12,161 nucleotides of DNA from NCBI GenBank assembly GCA_002344565.1, contig DDTZ01000056.1, forward strand, positions 1-12,161. The letters are read 5' to 3'. Below the pieces are notes generated by a model. The model was not told the DNA's origin, ran no database searches, and saw nothing but the letters and a program-made list of their open reading frames with translations. The translations under genes were made by a program, and so were the position numbers. The stretch is from Bdellovibrionaceae bacterium UBA2351 (GTDB lineage Bacteria > Bdellovibrionota > Bdellovibrionia > Bdellovibrionales > Bdellovibrionaceae). The stretch's first letter is position 1, and the number at the start of each line of letters is the position of its first letter. Shown here in pieces: positions 5,544 to 12,161 of this stretch.

Positions 5544-8191
5544 ATGATTTTATAACCATAAAAAACGCGCGGGAACACAATCTTAAGGAAATCGACATCC
5601 AAATTCCGCGTAATAAAATTACGGTTCTTACTGGCCTTAGCGGTTCGGGTAAGTCATCATTGGCCTTTGATACTATCTATGCCGAAGGACAAAGACGTTA
5701 CATCGATAGTTTGTCCTCGTATGCTAAAAACTTTTTAGACCAATTAAAAAAACCTGATCTAGATTCGATTACGGGCTTGTCGCCAGCTTTGGCCATTGAC
5801 CAAAAATCCGCAGGAACCAATCCTCGCTCGACTGTGGGAACTATTACTGAAATTTATGACTACCTTCGTTTGCTATTTGCAAAAGTAGGTGTGCCGGAAT
5901 GTCCTGAACATCACATTCCTGTAGCATCGCAAACACCGCAAGATATGCTAGAAGGAGTTTTGCGTTTAGGTGAAGGATCGAAGGTTTTTATTTTAGCTCC
6001 GATGGCGCAAAATAAAAAAGGTGAGTTCTTAGCTGAATTTCAAAAATGGTTTAAAAAAGGTTTCATCAAAGCCAAAGTCGATGGCGAGTTCATCGATTTA
6101 GATAAAGCTAAAAAGTTAACAAAAACAAAAGCTCACAATATCGATCTTGTGATCGATCAAGTGATTGTAAAAGAAAGCGTAAAAACACGAATTGCGGAAA
6201 GCTTGAATACCGCTATTCAGATGGCTGATGGTCAAGTGGTCATCGAGACAATTCAAGGTAAACGCACGTTATTTTCTTTGAAATCATCATGCCCTGTGTG
6301 TGGTTTTGCGTTCCCTGAACTCGAGCCTCGGTTATTCAGTTTCAATAATCCACGTGGCTACTGTGAAACATGTAAGGGGCTCGGTACGTTAGACTTTGTT
6401 GAAGAGGAAGTGTATTCAGACGGTGACGAAGGTTCACGTAAGTTAGAAAAGGTTAAATACGTTTTAAAAAACCAATCGCAATCAGAAGACGACGAAGAAA
6501 ATTCGTTTGAGCCAGATATTCAAGACTGTCCCGATTGTCATGGTGGCCGTTTAAAACCAGAAAGCTTGAATGTTAAGCTGTTGGATAAAAACATCGTAGA
6601 ACTAGCGAGTTTTAATTTAACAGAACTACAGACTTGGTTAGAAGCCTATACAAAAAATAAAAAGCTAAAAGAGCGTGATAAATATCTAGCTGATAAAATT
6701 ATTGCTCAGATTCAATCGCGTATTCAGTATCTTCTGCAAGTCGGTACTGGGTATTTAAGTTTGAATCGTACGGCACGAACGTTGTCTGGTGGCGAATCGC
6801 AACGTATTCGATTGGCAACACAAGTGGGCTCGTCATTGATCGGAATTCTGTACGTAATGGATGAACCAAGTATTGGACTGCATCCGCGTGATCATCATCG
6901 CTTGCTAAAAGTTATTCGAGAACTACGCGATCGTGGCAATACAGTATTGTTAGTGGAGCATGATGAAGATACAATTCGCGAAGCTGATTTTGTTGTCGAC
7001 TTGGGGCCCGGCGCAGGCAAACTGGGTGGCGAGATCATGGCACAAGGGACTCCTGCAGAAATTGAGAAAAATAAAAATTCAATTACCGGTCAGTATTTAA
7101 GTGGAGCGAAACGCGTACCGATGCCGACTAAACGCCGTGAAGGTAATGGTAAATTTATCGAAATCAAAGGTGCGCGTGGAAACAATTTAAAAAATGTGGA
7201 TGCGAAAATTCCATTAGGCTTATTTCTGTGTGTAACGGGGGTATCGGGTAGTGGTAAAAGTACGCTGATCATGGACACCTTGTACAAACACTTGGCTGCT
7301 AAATTTTATAAAGCACAGGTGAAACCATCGCCATTTGAATCTATCACTGGTTTAGAAAATATTGATAAAGTGATCGAGATCGATCAAAAACCTATCGGTC
7401 GTACCCCACGTTCAACGCCGGCGACGTACGTTGGATTATTGCCGTTGATTCGTGAGCTATACGCACAAATTCCCGAAGCTAAGCTTAGGGGATATGGTCC
7501 CGGCCGCTTTAGTTTTAACACTAAAGGTGGACGCTGTGAGGCCTGCCAAGGTCACGGACAAATTCGCATGGAAATGCACTTTTTAACGGATGTGTATGTG
7601 CCGTGTGACGTCTGCCAAACCAAACGCTATAACCGTGAAACGTTAGTCGTGAAATACAAAGATAAAAATATCTCTGATGTTTTAGATATGTCGGTGGCTG
7701 AGGCGCTTGAGTTTTTCAAAAATCATTCGGTCATTCACAAAAAGCTAGAGACATTGAATCAGGTCGGCTTAAGCTACATGACCTTGGGACAAAGCTCGAC
7801 GACGTTATCGGGCGGTGAAGCACAACGTGTGAAACTATCAAAAGAACTTTCAAAACGTAGCACGGGAAAAACGTTCTATATTCTAGATGAACCGACAACA
7901 GGTTTGCATTTTGAAGATATCCGAAAACTTGTGGAGCTATTGCAAGAATTAACAGAGCAAGGAAATACTGTTTTAGTAATCGAGCACAATCTTGAAGTTA
8001 TTAAAACGGCAGATCATATTATCGATTTAGGACCGGATGGTGGTAATGCCGGCGGTGAAATCGTCGTCACGGGAACTCCCGAGCATGTTGTGAAAAATAC
8101 CCGCAGTGAAATCGCGAAATTCCTGAAGCCGATTCTAGAAAACGAGTCAGGCAAGAAATCAAAATCGACGGAGCCTGCGTTAAGTAAGTAA
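5525..8191 (+). CDS. uvrA: UvrABC excinuclease subunit A, compact form
   Basis: Damage-recognition ATPase of nucleotide excision repair; a dimer that loads UvrB on DNA. From ATG 5525 it has 888 residues (E. coli 940). In order: Walker A GLSGSGKS (37-44), UvrB-binding domain (about 128-250), zinc cysteines CPVC (256-259), CETC (280-283) and CPDC (335-338), signature LSGGE (420-424), Walker B DEPS (446-449), second Walker A GVSGSGKS (572-579), second zinc finger CEAC/CDVC (671-674, 694-697), LSGGE (761-765) and DEPTTGLH (788-795). All ATPase residues are intact. Only about 47 residues, acidic and polar, separate GLG (285-287) from CPDC, where E. coli has roughly 120: most of the insertion domain is missing. 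The ATG lies 19 bp inside fur, with GGAA upstream, so translation is probably coupled. An in-frame TTG at 5516 is less likely. No LexA-type box was recognised. Confidence 0.97.
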   Translation: MPDEKINDFITIKNAREHNLKEIDIQIPRNKITVLTGLSGSGKSSLAFDTIYAEGQRRYIDSLSSYAKNFLDQLKKPDLDSITGLSPALAIDQKSAGTNPRSTVGTITEIYDYLRLLFAKVGVPECPEHHIPVASQTPQDMLEGVLRLGEGSKVFILAPMAQNKKGEFLAEFQKWFKKGFIKAKVDGEFIDLDKAKKLTKTKAHNIDLVIDQVIVKESVKTRIAESLNTAIQMADGQVVIETIQGKRTLFSLKSSCPVCGFAFPELEPRLFSFNNPRGYCETCKGLGTLDFVEEEVYSDGDEGSRKLEKVKYVLKNQSQSEDDEENSFEPDIQDCPDCHGGRLKPESLNVKLLDKNIVELASFNLTELQTWLEAYTKNKKLKERDKYLADKIIAQIQSRIQYLLQVGTGYLSLNRTARTLSGGESQRIRLATQVGSSLIGILYVMDEPSIGLHPRDHHRLLKVIRELRDRGNTVLLVEHDEDTIREADFVVDLGPGAGKLGGEIMAQGTPAEIEKNKNSITGQYLSGAKRVPMPTKRREGNGKFIEIKGARGNNLKNVDAKIPLGLFLCVTGVSGSGKSTLIMDTLYKHLAAKFYKAQVKPSPFESITGLENIDKVIEIDQKPIGRTPRSTPATYVGLLPLIRELYAQIPEAKLRGYGPGRFSFNTKGGRCEACQGHGQIRMEMHFLTDVYVPCDVCQTKRYNRETLVVKYKDKNISDVLDMSVAEALEFFKNHSVIHKKLETLNQVGLSYMTLGQSSTTLSGGEAQRVKLSKELSKRSTGKTFYILDEPTTGLHFEDIRKLVELLQELTEQGNTVLVIEHNLEVIKTADHIIDLGPDGGNAGGEIVVTGTPEHVVKNTRSEIAKFLKPILENESGKKSKSTEPALSK

Positions 8192-8192
8192 T

Positions 8193-9341
8193 TTATTTAT
8201 GATGACCAGAAATTCTGGTCATCAGTTCTTTGTAAATGACTTCTTTGAGAACGATCGGTTTACGTTCAGGCACAGTTTTTACGTACGGTTCTAATGAAAT
8301 TTCAAAATCTAATTCTAATGTGTCTGATTTAACCACGATTGCAATGGCATTGCTTGTTTGAGATCGAGTGATCGATATCCACGCCATGTGCGGCGGTAGC
8401 GGACCTTTTGGTGTCAGCATAGTTGAAACTGGGTGATTAAAGTAAGCCACCGTTTGTTTGTCCCATTGACCAATCCATTTCTGGAAATCAGTTAATATTC
8501 CACCTTGAGAGTATTCATCAATCAAAGTCAGTGCGGGACGCGTTTCAAAAAATGTTTTGAAAAAATCTGGGTAAGGGTATTTGTTTTTATAAACTAGAAT
8601 CGGAGCCAGCTTATTGCTAATAGCATCGACTAACGGGCGATTTTTTTGAAGCTGTGATTTTAAATACGTGATTTTTACTTCGACGTAGGGAATGTGCACG
8701 CGATAACCAACGACGACTTCGTAATCTTTGACTAAAGCTTCGACTTGATATGCGACTTCGCTTTCGCCCACTCCCATGGTATTCCAAATCTCTGTAATCT
8801 CGGAATCCGAAGTTTGTGAATGAGTTTGCACCCACGATCGCAGGTAATTTTCAAATACACTTTGTACTTCTTTTGGAGGGCCTGGAAGGACGAAAATTTC
8901 TTTTCCACGAGCCGTTAGATGAAAACCGTGTGCTGTGCCCTTAGAATTTTCCATTACGTGCGCCCCTTCTGGAAATAGGGCCTGCTGCCTTTGAAAATCT
9001 CGAACAATCACACCTCGCTGGCGAAGCAAATTTTGGACGTGCAACCAAACAGAGTCATTTAAGATTAAATTTTTACCGGACCACTCGCTGACCATGTCCC
9101 GAGTGAAATCGTCGGTCGTCGGTCCCAGGCCACCATACACAAAAAACCAATCGGTTTCCGGGTCCGCAAAATCAAAAGATTGCATAATTAACTTGCGATC
9201 ATCAGGTACCACGATGTGCATTTGGTTCTTGATGCCCATCTCTTGTAAAAATTCCGCAATGGTGCGGGAGTTGGTGTTCTGGGTCTGACCCGAGGTTAAT
9301 TCTGTTCCAATGACGATATGACTGGCCCTGATCGTTTTCAT
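8193..9341 (-). CDS. cinA: CinA-family protein with intact N-terminal domain and degenerate deamidase domain
   Basis: CinA proteins combine an N-terminal COG1058/MoCF-fold domain (ADP-ribose pyrophosphatase in characterised members) with a C-terminal NMN deamidase (PncC) domain, acting in NAD salvage. The N-terminal half is well preserved in this 382-residue protein: IGTELTSGQTQNTNSR (11-26), GGLGPTTDDFTRD (70-82), NSKGTAHGF (132-140), FVLPGPPKEV (150-159) and MGVGESEV (189-196). The C-terminal half (about 265-382) aligns only loosely. The usual AESCTGG reads DEYSQGG (275-281), so the serine and cysteine positions are not kept and deamidase activity is doubtful. The start at 9341 is uncertain; GAGGG lies too close to act as a normal ribosome site. 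The last codons form a hairpin, and the stop lies 1 bp from that of uvrA, so the two genes converge. Confidence 0.88.
   Translation of the reverse strand: MKTIRASHIVIGTELTSGQTQNTNSRTIAEFLQEMGIKNQMHIVVPDDRKLIMQSFDFADPETDWFFVYGGLGPTTDDFTRDMVSEWSGKNLILNDSVWLHVQNLLRQRGVIVRDFQRQQALFPEGAHVMENSKGTAHGFHLTARGKEIFVLPGPPKEVQSVFENYLRSWVQTHSQTSDSEITEIWNTMGVGESEVAYQVEALVKDYEVVVGYRVHIPYVEVKITYLKSQLQKNRPLVDAISNKLAPILVYKNKYPYPDFFKTFFETRPALTLIDEYSQGGILTDFQKWIGQWDKQTVAYFNHPVSTMLTPKGPLPPHMAWISITRSQTSNAIAIVVKSDTLELDFEISLEPYVKTVPERKPIVLKEVIYKELMTRISGHHK
8201..8223. terminator. Perfect inverted repeat between uvrA and cinA, possible bidirectional terminator
   Basis: Arms GATGACCAGAA (8201-8211) and TTCTGGTCATC (8213-8223) are perfect 11-bp inverted copies around one base. 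The repeat lies 9 bp past the uvrA stop and inside the last codons of cinA. Neither side has a classic T tract (plus strand AGTTCTTT; minus strand ATAAATAAATT), so termination efficiency is uncertain. Confidence 0.5.
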
Positions 9342-9405
9342 GCCCTCAAGACTATCCCGATTTTGACCTTTTCCGCAAGGCGTAAAAAATGGCTAGAGTA
9401 AGCGA

Positions 9406-9434
9406 TTTACTTTCGCGCTAAGCCTTTGTATAGA
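9406..9434 (+). promoter_or_regulatory. Candidate promoter of the acyl-CoA dehydrogenase/trmH/queF genes
   Basis: TTTACT (9406-9411), 17 bases and TATAGA (9429-9434), with predicted start near 9441. TAAGGA (9451-9456) follows 6 bases before the ATG at 9463 as a good ribosome site. The -35 is overlapped by a short inverted repeat, AGTAA-N5-TTACT (9397-9411). Confidence 0.5.
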
Positions 9435-9462
9435 TGAGCCTTCTCAAAACTAAGGACTGACT

Positions 9463-10668
9463 ATGACTCATTACAAAAGCTATGATTTGTACAACCCAAC
9501 TGAAGAACACAAGATGCTACGCGAAACGCTGGCTCAATTCACTCAATCGGAAGTCGAACCTCAAGCTCATGAATATGACCGGAAAGAGAACTTCAACTTA
9601 GATCTTTTTAAAAAAACAGCGGAGTTAGGTTTAATGGGTATCACAGTCCCTGAAGAATATGGCGGCGCAGGAATGGACGCGACAGCGGCTGTTATTGTAC
9701 ACGAAGAGCTTTCGTCATCAGATCCAGGTTTTGCTTTAGCCTACCTAGCGCATTCAATGTTGTTGGTAAACAATTTGGCACAAAATGGTTCAGAAGAACA
9801 AAAAAAGAAATACCTTCCTAAGGTGTGCTCTGGAGAATGGATCGGCGCGATGGGTATGTCGGAACCGCACGTGGGAACAGACGTTCTAGGTATGACATCA
9901 ACGGCAGAAAAGAAGGGTGATAAGTACATTCTTAACGGCCGAAAAATGTGGATCACAAATGGTACCATCGATGAAAACAAGACTCCATGCGATTTAGTTC
10001 TTGTGTACGCTAAGACGGGCGAAAAAAATGGTCGTCCGTTAGTTTCATCATTCCTTGTAGAAAAAGGCATGAAGGGTTTCTACGTCGGTCAAAAAATCAA
10101 AGACAAATTGGGTATGCGCGCATCGAACACAGCGGAGCTTGTGTTTGAAAACTGCGAAGTGCCGGTAGCTAACTTAATTGGTCACGAAGGTGATTCGATG
10201 ATTCACATGATGAAGAACTTAGAGATCGAACGCCTAACACTGGCGGCGATGGCATTAGGTATTGCTCGTCGTAGTATTCAAATCATGAACAAGTACGCGA
10301 TCGAACGAGAAGCCTTTGGTAAGTCATTAAACTTCTTCGGTCAGATTCAAAAACACATTGGTGATTCGTACGCCGAATACAAAGCGGCTAAAGCGTATGT
10401 ATACGAAACCGCTCGTAACCTTGATATCAACAAAGAAGGCAATCGTTTAGATAGTGACGGCGTAAAGCTTGTAGCTACGACTATGAGCAAAAACGTAGCT
10501 GACCGCGCGATCCAAGTATTGGGTGGCTATGGTTACGTAGGCGAGTATGTTGTTGAGCGTTTATGGCGTGATGCTAAATTACTAGAGATCGGTGGCGGTA
10601 CATTAGAAGCGCACCAAAAAAATATCACTCGTGATTTAGTTAAAAACCCAAGCGTACTAAACGTATAA
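9463..10668 (+). CDS. Acyl-CoA dehydrogenase, isovaleryl-CoA dehydrogenase type
   Basis: FAD-dependent alpha,beta-dehydrogenation of an acyl-CoA, passing electrons to ETF; cytosolic. At 401 residues it has full family length: N-terminal helical domain (about 12-125), the FAD/substrate loop WIGAMGMSEPHVGTD (126-140) and WITNG (163-167) in the beta domain, and the C-terminal helical domain with QVLGGYGYVGEYVVERLWRD (351-370). The catalytic glutamate used by medium- and short-chain enzymes in YEGTS is absent here (EIGGGT, 375-380). Instead E256 in LEIERL occupies the position of the isovaleryl-CoA dehydrogenase base. This suggests a branched-chain substrate as in leucine breakdown, but the substrate is inferred. 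It heads a row with trmH (21-bp gap) and queF. Confidence 0.93.
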   Translation: MTHYKSYDLYNPTEEHKMLRETLAQFTQSEVEPQAHEYDRKENFNLDLFKKTAELGLMGITVPEEYGGAGMDATAAVIVHEELSSSDPGFALAYLAHSMLLVNNLAQNGSEEQKKKYLPKVCSGEWIGAMGMSEPHVGTDVLGMTSTAEKKGDKYILNGRKMWITNGTIDENKTPCDLVLVYAKTGEKNGRPLVSSFLVEKGMKGFYVGQKIKDKLGMRASNTAELVFENCEVPVANLIGHEGDSMIHMMKNLEIERLTLAAMALGIARRSIQIMNKYAIEREAFGKSLNFFGQIQKHIGDSYAEYKAAKAYVYETARNLDINKEGNRLDSDGVKLVATTMSKNVADRAIQVLGGYGYVGEYVVERLWRDAKLLEIGGGTLEAHQKNITRDLVKNPSVLNV

Positions 10669-10689
10669 TGGATTAAAGGGCGAAAGCAC

Positions 10690-11391
10690 ATGTTCCCATA
10701 TTCTGAAGAAATTGAAGTTTCGCCCCATTTGAAAGTTAATTACAAATTAGTTTTAGATTTGTTGTTGCCGCAGATTACTGAAGAGCGCCAACAACGTTTT
10801 CAAGATGTCCTTGCTCACCGAACATTTGAAGTCGCTACCGTCTGTGAGAGTCTGTATGATCGCGGCAACGTATCGGCCGTTATCCGCAGTGCTGAAGCGT
10901 TTGGATTTGCGCCATTTCACGTGATTGAAACGGGTGAGAAATTTAAAAATTCAGCACGAGTCACTCGTGGTGCGGAAAAATGGGTAGAAGAACGCAAATG
11001 GAAGTCAACGACAGCGGCGGTTGATTTTCTAAAATCGGAAAAACGAAAGTTAATCGTAACGTCGCTAGATGCGAATATCGCAATTGATGATATCGATTTT
11101 TCAAAACCTGTGGCGTTGGTGATGGGTAACGAAAAAGACGGTGTCTCAGAAGAAATGAAAGCTGCAGCTGATTATCGCATCAAGATTCCTATGTATGGTT
11201 TTGTACAAAGTTTTAACATTTCCGTGGCTGCGGCGATTTGTTTGCACCATATTTCACAACGACGAAAGCAGTTGGGGCTAAAATCGGAATTGACCGATCA
11301 ACAGCGGGATATCATGAAAGCACATTATGTTTTGCGCACTCTAGATTCTGGCGCGGATCAATTACAAGAGTATTTCAATCGTTTAGGTTAA
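10690..11391 (+). CDS. trmH: SPOUT tRNA/rRNA 2'-O-methyltransferase, TrmH type
   Basis: Transfers methyl from S-adenosylmethionine to a ribose 2'-OH; TrmH itself makes Gm18 in the tRNA D-loop. The 233-residue length is close to E. coli TrmH (229). SpoU motif 1 is TVCESLYDRGNVSAVIR (50-66), carrying the catalytic arginine R66; motif 2 is LVMGNEKDGVS (143-153); motif 3 is IPMYGFVQSFNISVAAAICL (166-185), forming the knotted cofactor site. The TVCE...NVSA.IR pattern and the VQS.N.SVA.A segment match TrmH more closely than RlmB or TrmL, and there is no RlmB-type N-terminal ribosomal-protein-like domain; the exact target is inferred. AAAGGG lies 9 bases before the ATG. It sits 21 bp behind the acyl-CoA dehydrogenase and 21 bp before queF, a second tRNA-modification gene. 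Confidence 0.9.
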   Translation: MFPYSEEIEVSPHLKVNYKLVLDLLLPQITEERQQRFQDVLAHRTFEVATVCESLYDRGNVSAVIRSAEAFGFAPFHVIETGEKFKNSARVTRGAEKWVEERKWKSTTAAVDFLKSEKRKLIVTSLDANIAIDDIDFSKPVALVMGNEKDGVSEEMKAAADYRIKIPMYGFVQSFNISVAAAICLHHISQRRKQLGLKSELTDQQRDIMKAHYVLRTLDSGADQLQEYFNRLG

Positions 11392-11412
11392 AGTTTAAGA
11401 GAGACAAAATCT

Positions 11413-11925
11413 ATGGCAAAGAAAAAAGTATCAAGAACAGAAGAACTTAAGAATTTCAAACTCGGTGAAACACAAACAGATTATAGTTCGGACTATAATC
11501 CAAAATTACTAGAGGCATTTCAAAACAAAAACCCTGGTAAAATTGCGTGGACTTCATTTATCTGTACCGAGTTCACTTCACTTTGTCCTAAGACGGGTCA
11601 ACCCGATTTTGCTAAGATTTTTATCAATTATATTGCGGACAAAGAAATGGTGGAAAGCAAATCACTAAAGCTATATTTATTTAGCTTTCGTAATCATGGT
11701 GATTTCCATGAAGACTGTGTACAAACGATCTGTGATGATATTTTTGATTTAATTAAACCACTGTATATTGAAGTCGTAGGGGAGTTCACTCCGCGTGGTG
11801 GAATTGCGATTTACCCGTATGCAAGCGCTGCTAACAAAAATACGCGCTTTCAAAAATTGCGTGACGAGCGCCTAATGAATTATGCGCCTGGAAAATATTC
11901 GATGGAATTGTCGAAGCTATATTAA
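11413..11925 (+). CDS. queF: NADPH-dependent 7-cyano-7-deazaguanine (preQ0) reductase QueF, short type
   Basis: Reduces the nitrile of preQ0 to the aminomethyl of preQ1 in the queuosine pathway; cytosolic. The 170-residue single-domain length matches the B. subtilis-type enzyme rather than the longer two-domain E. coli form. C58 in FTSLCPKTGQPDF (54-66) is the thioimide-forming cysteine and D65 the proton donor. The QueF motif ESKSLKLYLFSFRNHGDFHE spans 81-100, including the NADPH/substrate-binding ESKS and H99-E100. All key residues are present. AGAGAG upstream of the ATG is a likely ribosome site. It follows trmH at 21 bp, grouping two tRNA-modification enzymes. In the same pathway, folE2 supplies the first intermediate about 7 kb away; no queC or queE is in the window. 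Confidence 0.96.
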   Translation: MAKKKVSRTEELKNFKLGETQTDYSSDYNPKLLEAFQNKNPGKIAWTSFICTEFTSLCPKTGQPDFAKIFINYIADKEMVESKSLKLYLFSFRNHGDFHEDCVQTICDDIFDLIKPLYIEVVGEFTPRGGIAIYPYASAANKNTRFQKLRDERLMNYAPGKYSMELSKLY

Positions 11926-11982
11926 GTACGAAATCTGTCATCGTGCGCGGCGAATGCTTCTAATAAAGGACAACGTTAGTTT

Positions 11983-11999
11983 AAAACAAAATGTTTTTT
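11983..11999. terminator. Weak AT-rich hairpin with T tract after queF
   Basis: AAAACA (11983-11988), loop AAA and TGTTTT (11992-11997), followed by TTATTTT. The stem has one G-C pair only, so it is a weak candidate. On the minus strand it lies just after the stop of the small lipoprotein gene and could serve both. Confidence 0.3.
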
Positions 12000-12126
12000 A
12001 TTTTGAAGTTTGTGCAGGAGTACTATTAGAAAAAACAGAAGGCGCTTTTGAATTAGTATTGCAAGATACATAGAACAAAAGAGTTGAAGTGATTAACATA
12101 GAAATTAACATCGTCTTGCGAAGCAT
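11998..12126 (-). CDS. Small candidate lipoprotein, 42 residues, function unknown
   Basis: A 42-residue open frame with a complete lipoprotein-like design. There is a basic start (MLRKTM), a hydrophobic stretch (about 7-20, LISMLITSTLLFYV), and a cysteine at C22 preceded by Y-V-S. A short Ser/Thr/Asn/Pro-rich tail without hydrophobic segments follows (NTNSKAPSVFSNSTPAQTSK). The lipobox is imperfect because tyrosine, not leucine, is at -3. AGGA (minus strand, 12138-12135) lies 8 bases before the ATG, an excellent ribosome site, and a TAGAAT -10-like element lies further upstream. If processed at C22, the mature peptide has 21 residues, comparable in scale to entericidin-like small lipoproteins, though I see no specific homology. 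It converges on queF. An opposite-strand frame (11954-12073) lacks a ribosome site and is less convincing. Confidence 0.55.
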   Translation of the reverse strand: MLRKTMLISMLITSTLLFYVSCNTNSKAPSVFSNSTPAQTSK

Positions 12127-12152
12127 TTATCAAATCCTTTTCTAAATGTCTT

Positions 12153-12158
12153 ATTCTA
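12153..12158 (-). promoter_or_regulatory. Possible -10 element of the small lipoprotein gene
   Basis: TAGAAT on the minus strand matches TATAAT at five of six positions and would start transcription about 20 bases before the ATG at 12126. The -35 would lie outside the window, so the promoter cannot be completed. Confidence 0.3.
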
Positions 12159-12161
12159 AAA

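Noticed and set aside
9741..10070. Minus-strand frame of 109 codons
   Set aside because: Antisense to the acyl-CoA dehydrogenase core, which is fully conserved in the plus frame.
11954..12073. Plus-strand frame of 39 codons after queF (MLLIKDNVSLKQ...)
   Set aside because: No ribosome site, no promoter and no recognised motif; the opposite strand carries a better-supported lipoprotein frame over the same bases.
1..12161. A defence, mobile-element or secondary-metabolite system
   Set aside because: No transposase, integrase, toxin-antitoxin pair, repeat array or biosynthetic cluster was seen on either strand; the genes are housekeeping genes with some unusual variants.

Overview
This window reads as an ordinary, densely coded chromosomal segment of a Gram-negative bacterium with AT-leaning codon use. 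MreC, a membrane-anchored PpiD/SurA-type chaperone and a candidate small lipoprotein indicate a Gram-negative envelope. The gene mix resembles Bdellovibrio-type (Bdellovibrionota) genomes, but that placement is inference, because no rRNA or other firm taxonomic marker is present. I see no mobile element, CRISPR array, tRNA, rRNA or defence island.

Layout: 1-806 holds the 5' part of mreC (minus strand, cut by the window edge) and a divergent promoter region with a 14-bp perfect palindrome. 807-2981 holds a PpiD-like periplasmic chaperone and, 6 bp behind it, an unassigned protein that looks like a pterin-synthase (PTPS/QueD) fold lacking its zinc histidines. 2985-4030 is a minus-strand pair, cdd and a YceF-type maf, overlapping by 4 bp. 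4031-4942 is folE2, divergent from maf across an extremely short promoter region; the folE2 mRNA may be leaderless. 4943-8191 holds a Fur-type regulator behind a good Fur box, then uvrA, whose start lies inside the fur 3' end. The UvrA is compact, with most of the insertion domain missing. 8193-9341 is a CinA-family gene on the minus strand with a decayed deamidase motif; a perfect hairpin lies in its last codons. 9463-11925 is a plus-strand row of an isovaleryl-CoA-dehydrogenase-type enzyme, trmH and queF. 11926-12161 contains a small minus-strand gene for a 42-residue candidate lipoprotein.

Functional themes: nucleotide housekeeping (cdd, maf, cinA); GTP-to-pterin/7-deazaguanine chemistry (folE2 for the first step, queF for preQ0 reduction, and the degenerate PTPS-like protein); tRNA modification (queF, trmH); envelope and shape (mreC, ppiD, lipoprotein); iron response linked by position to DNA repair (fur-uvrA). 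The most interesting points are the degenerate PTPS-like protein, the trimmed UvrA insertion domain, the interlocked maf/folE2 promoters and the short lipoprotein gene.
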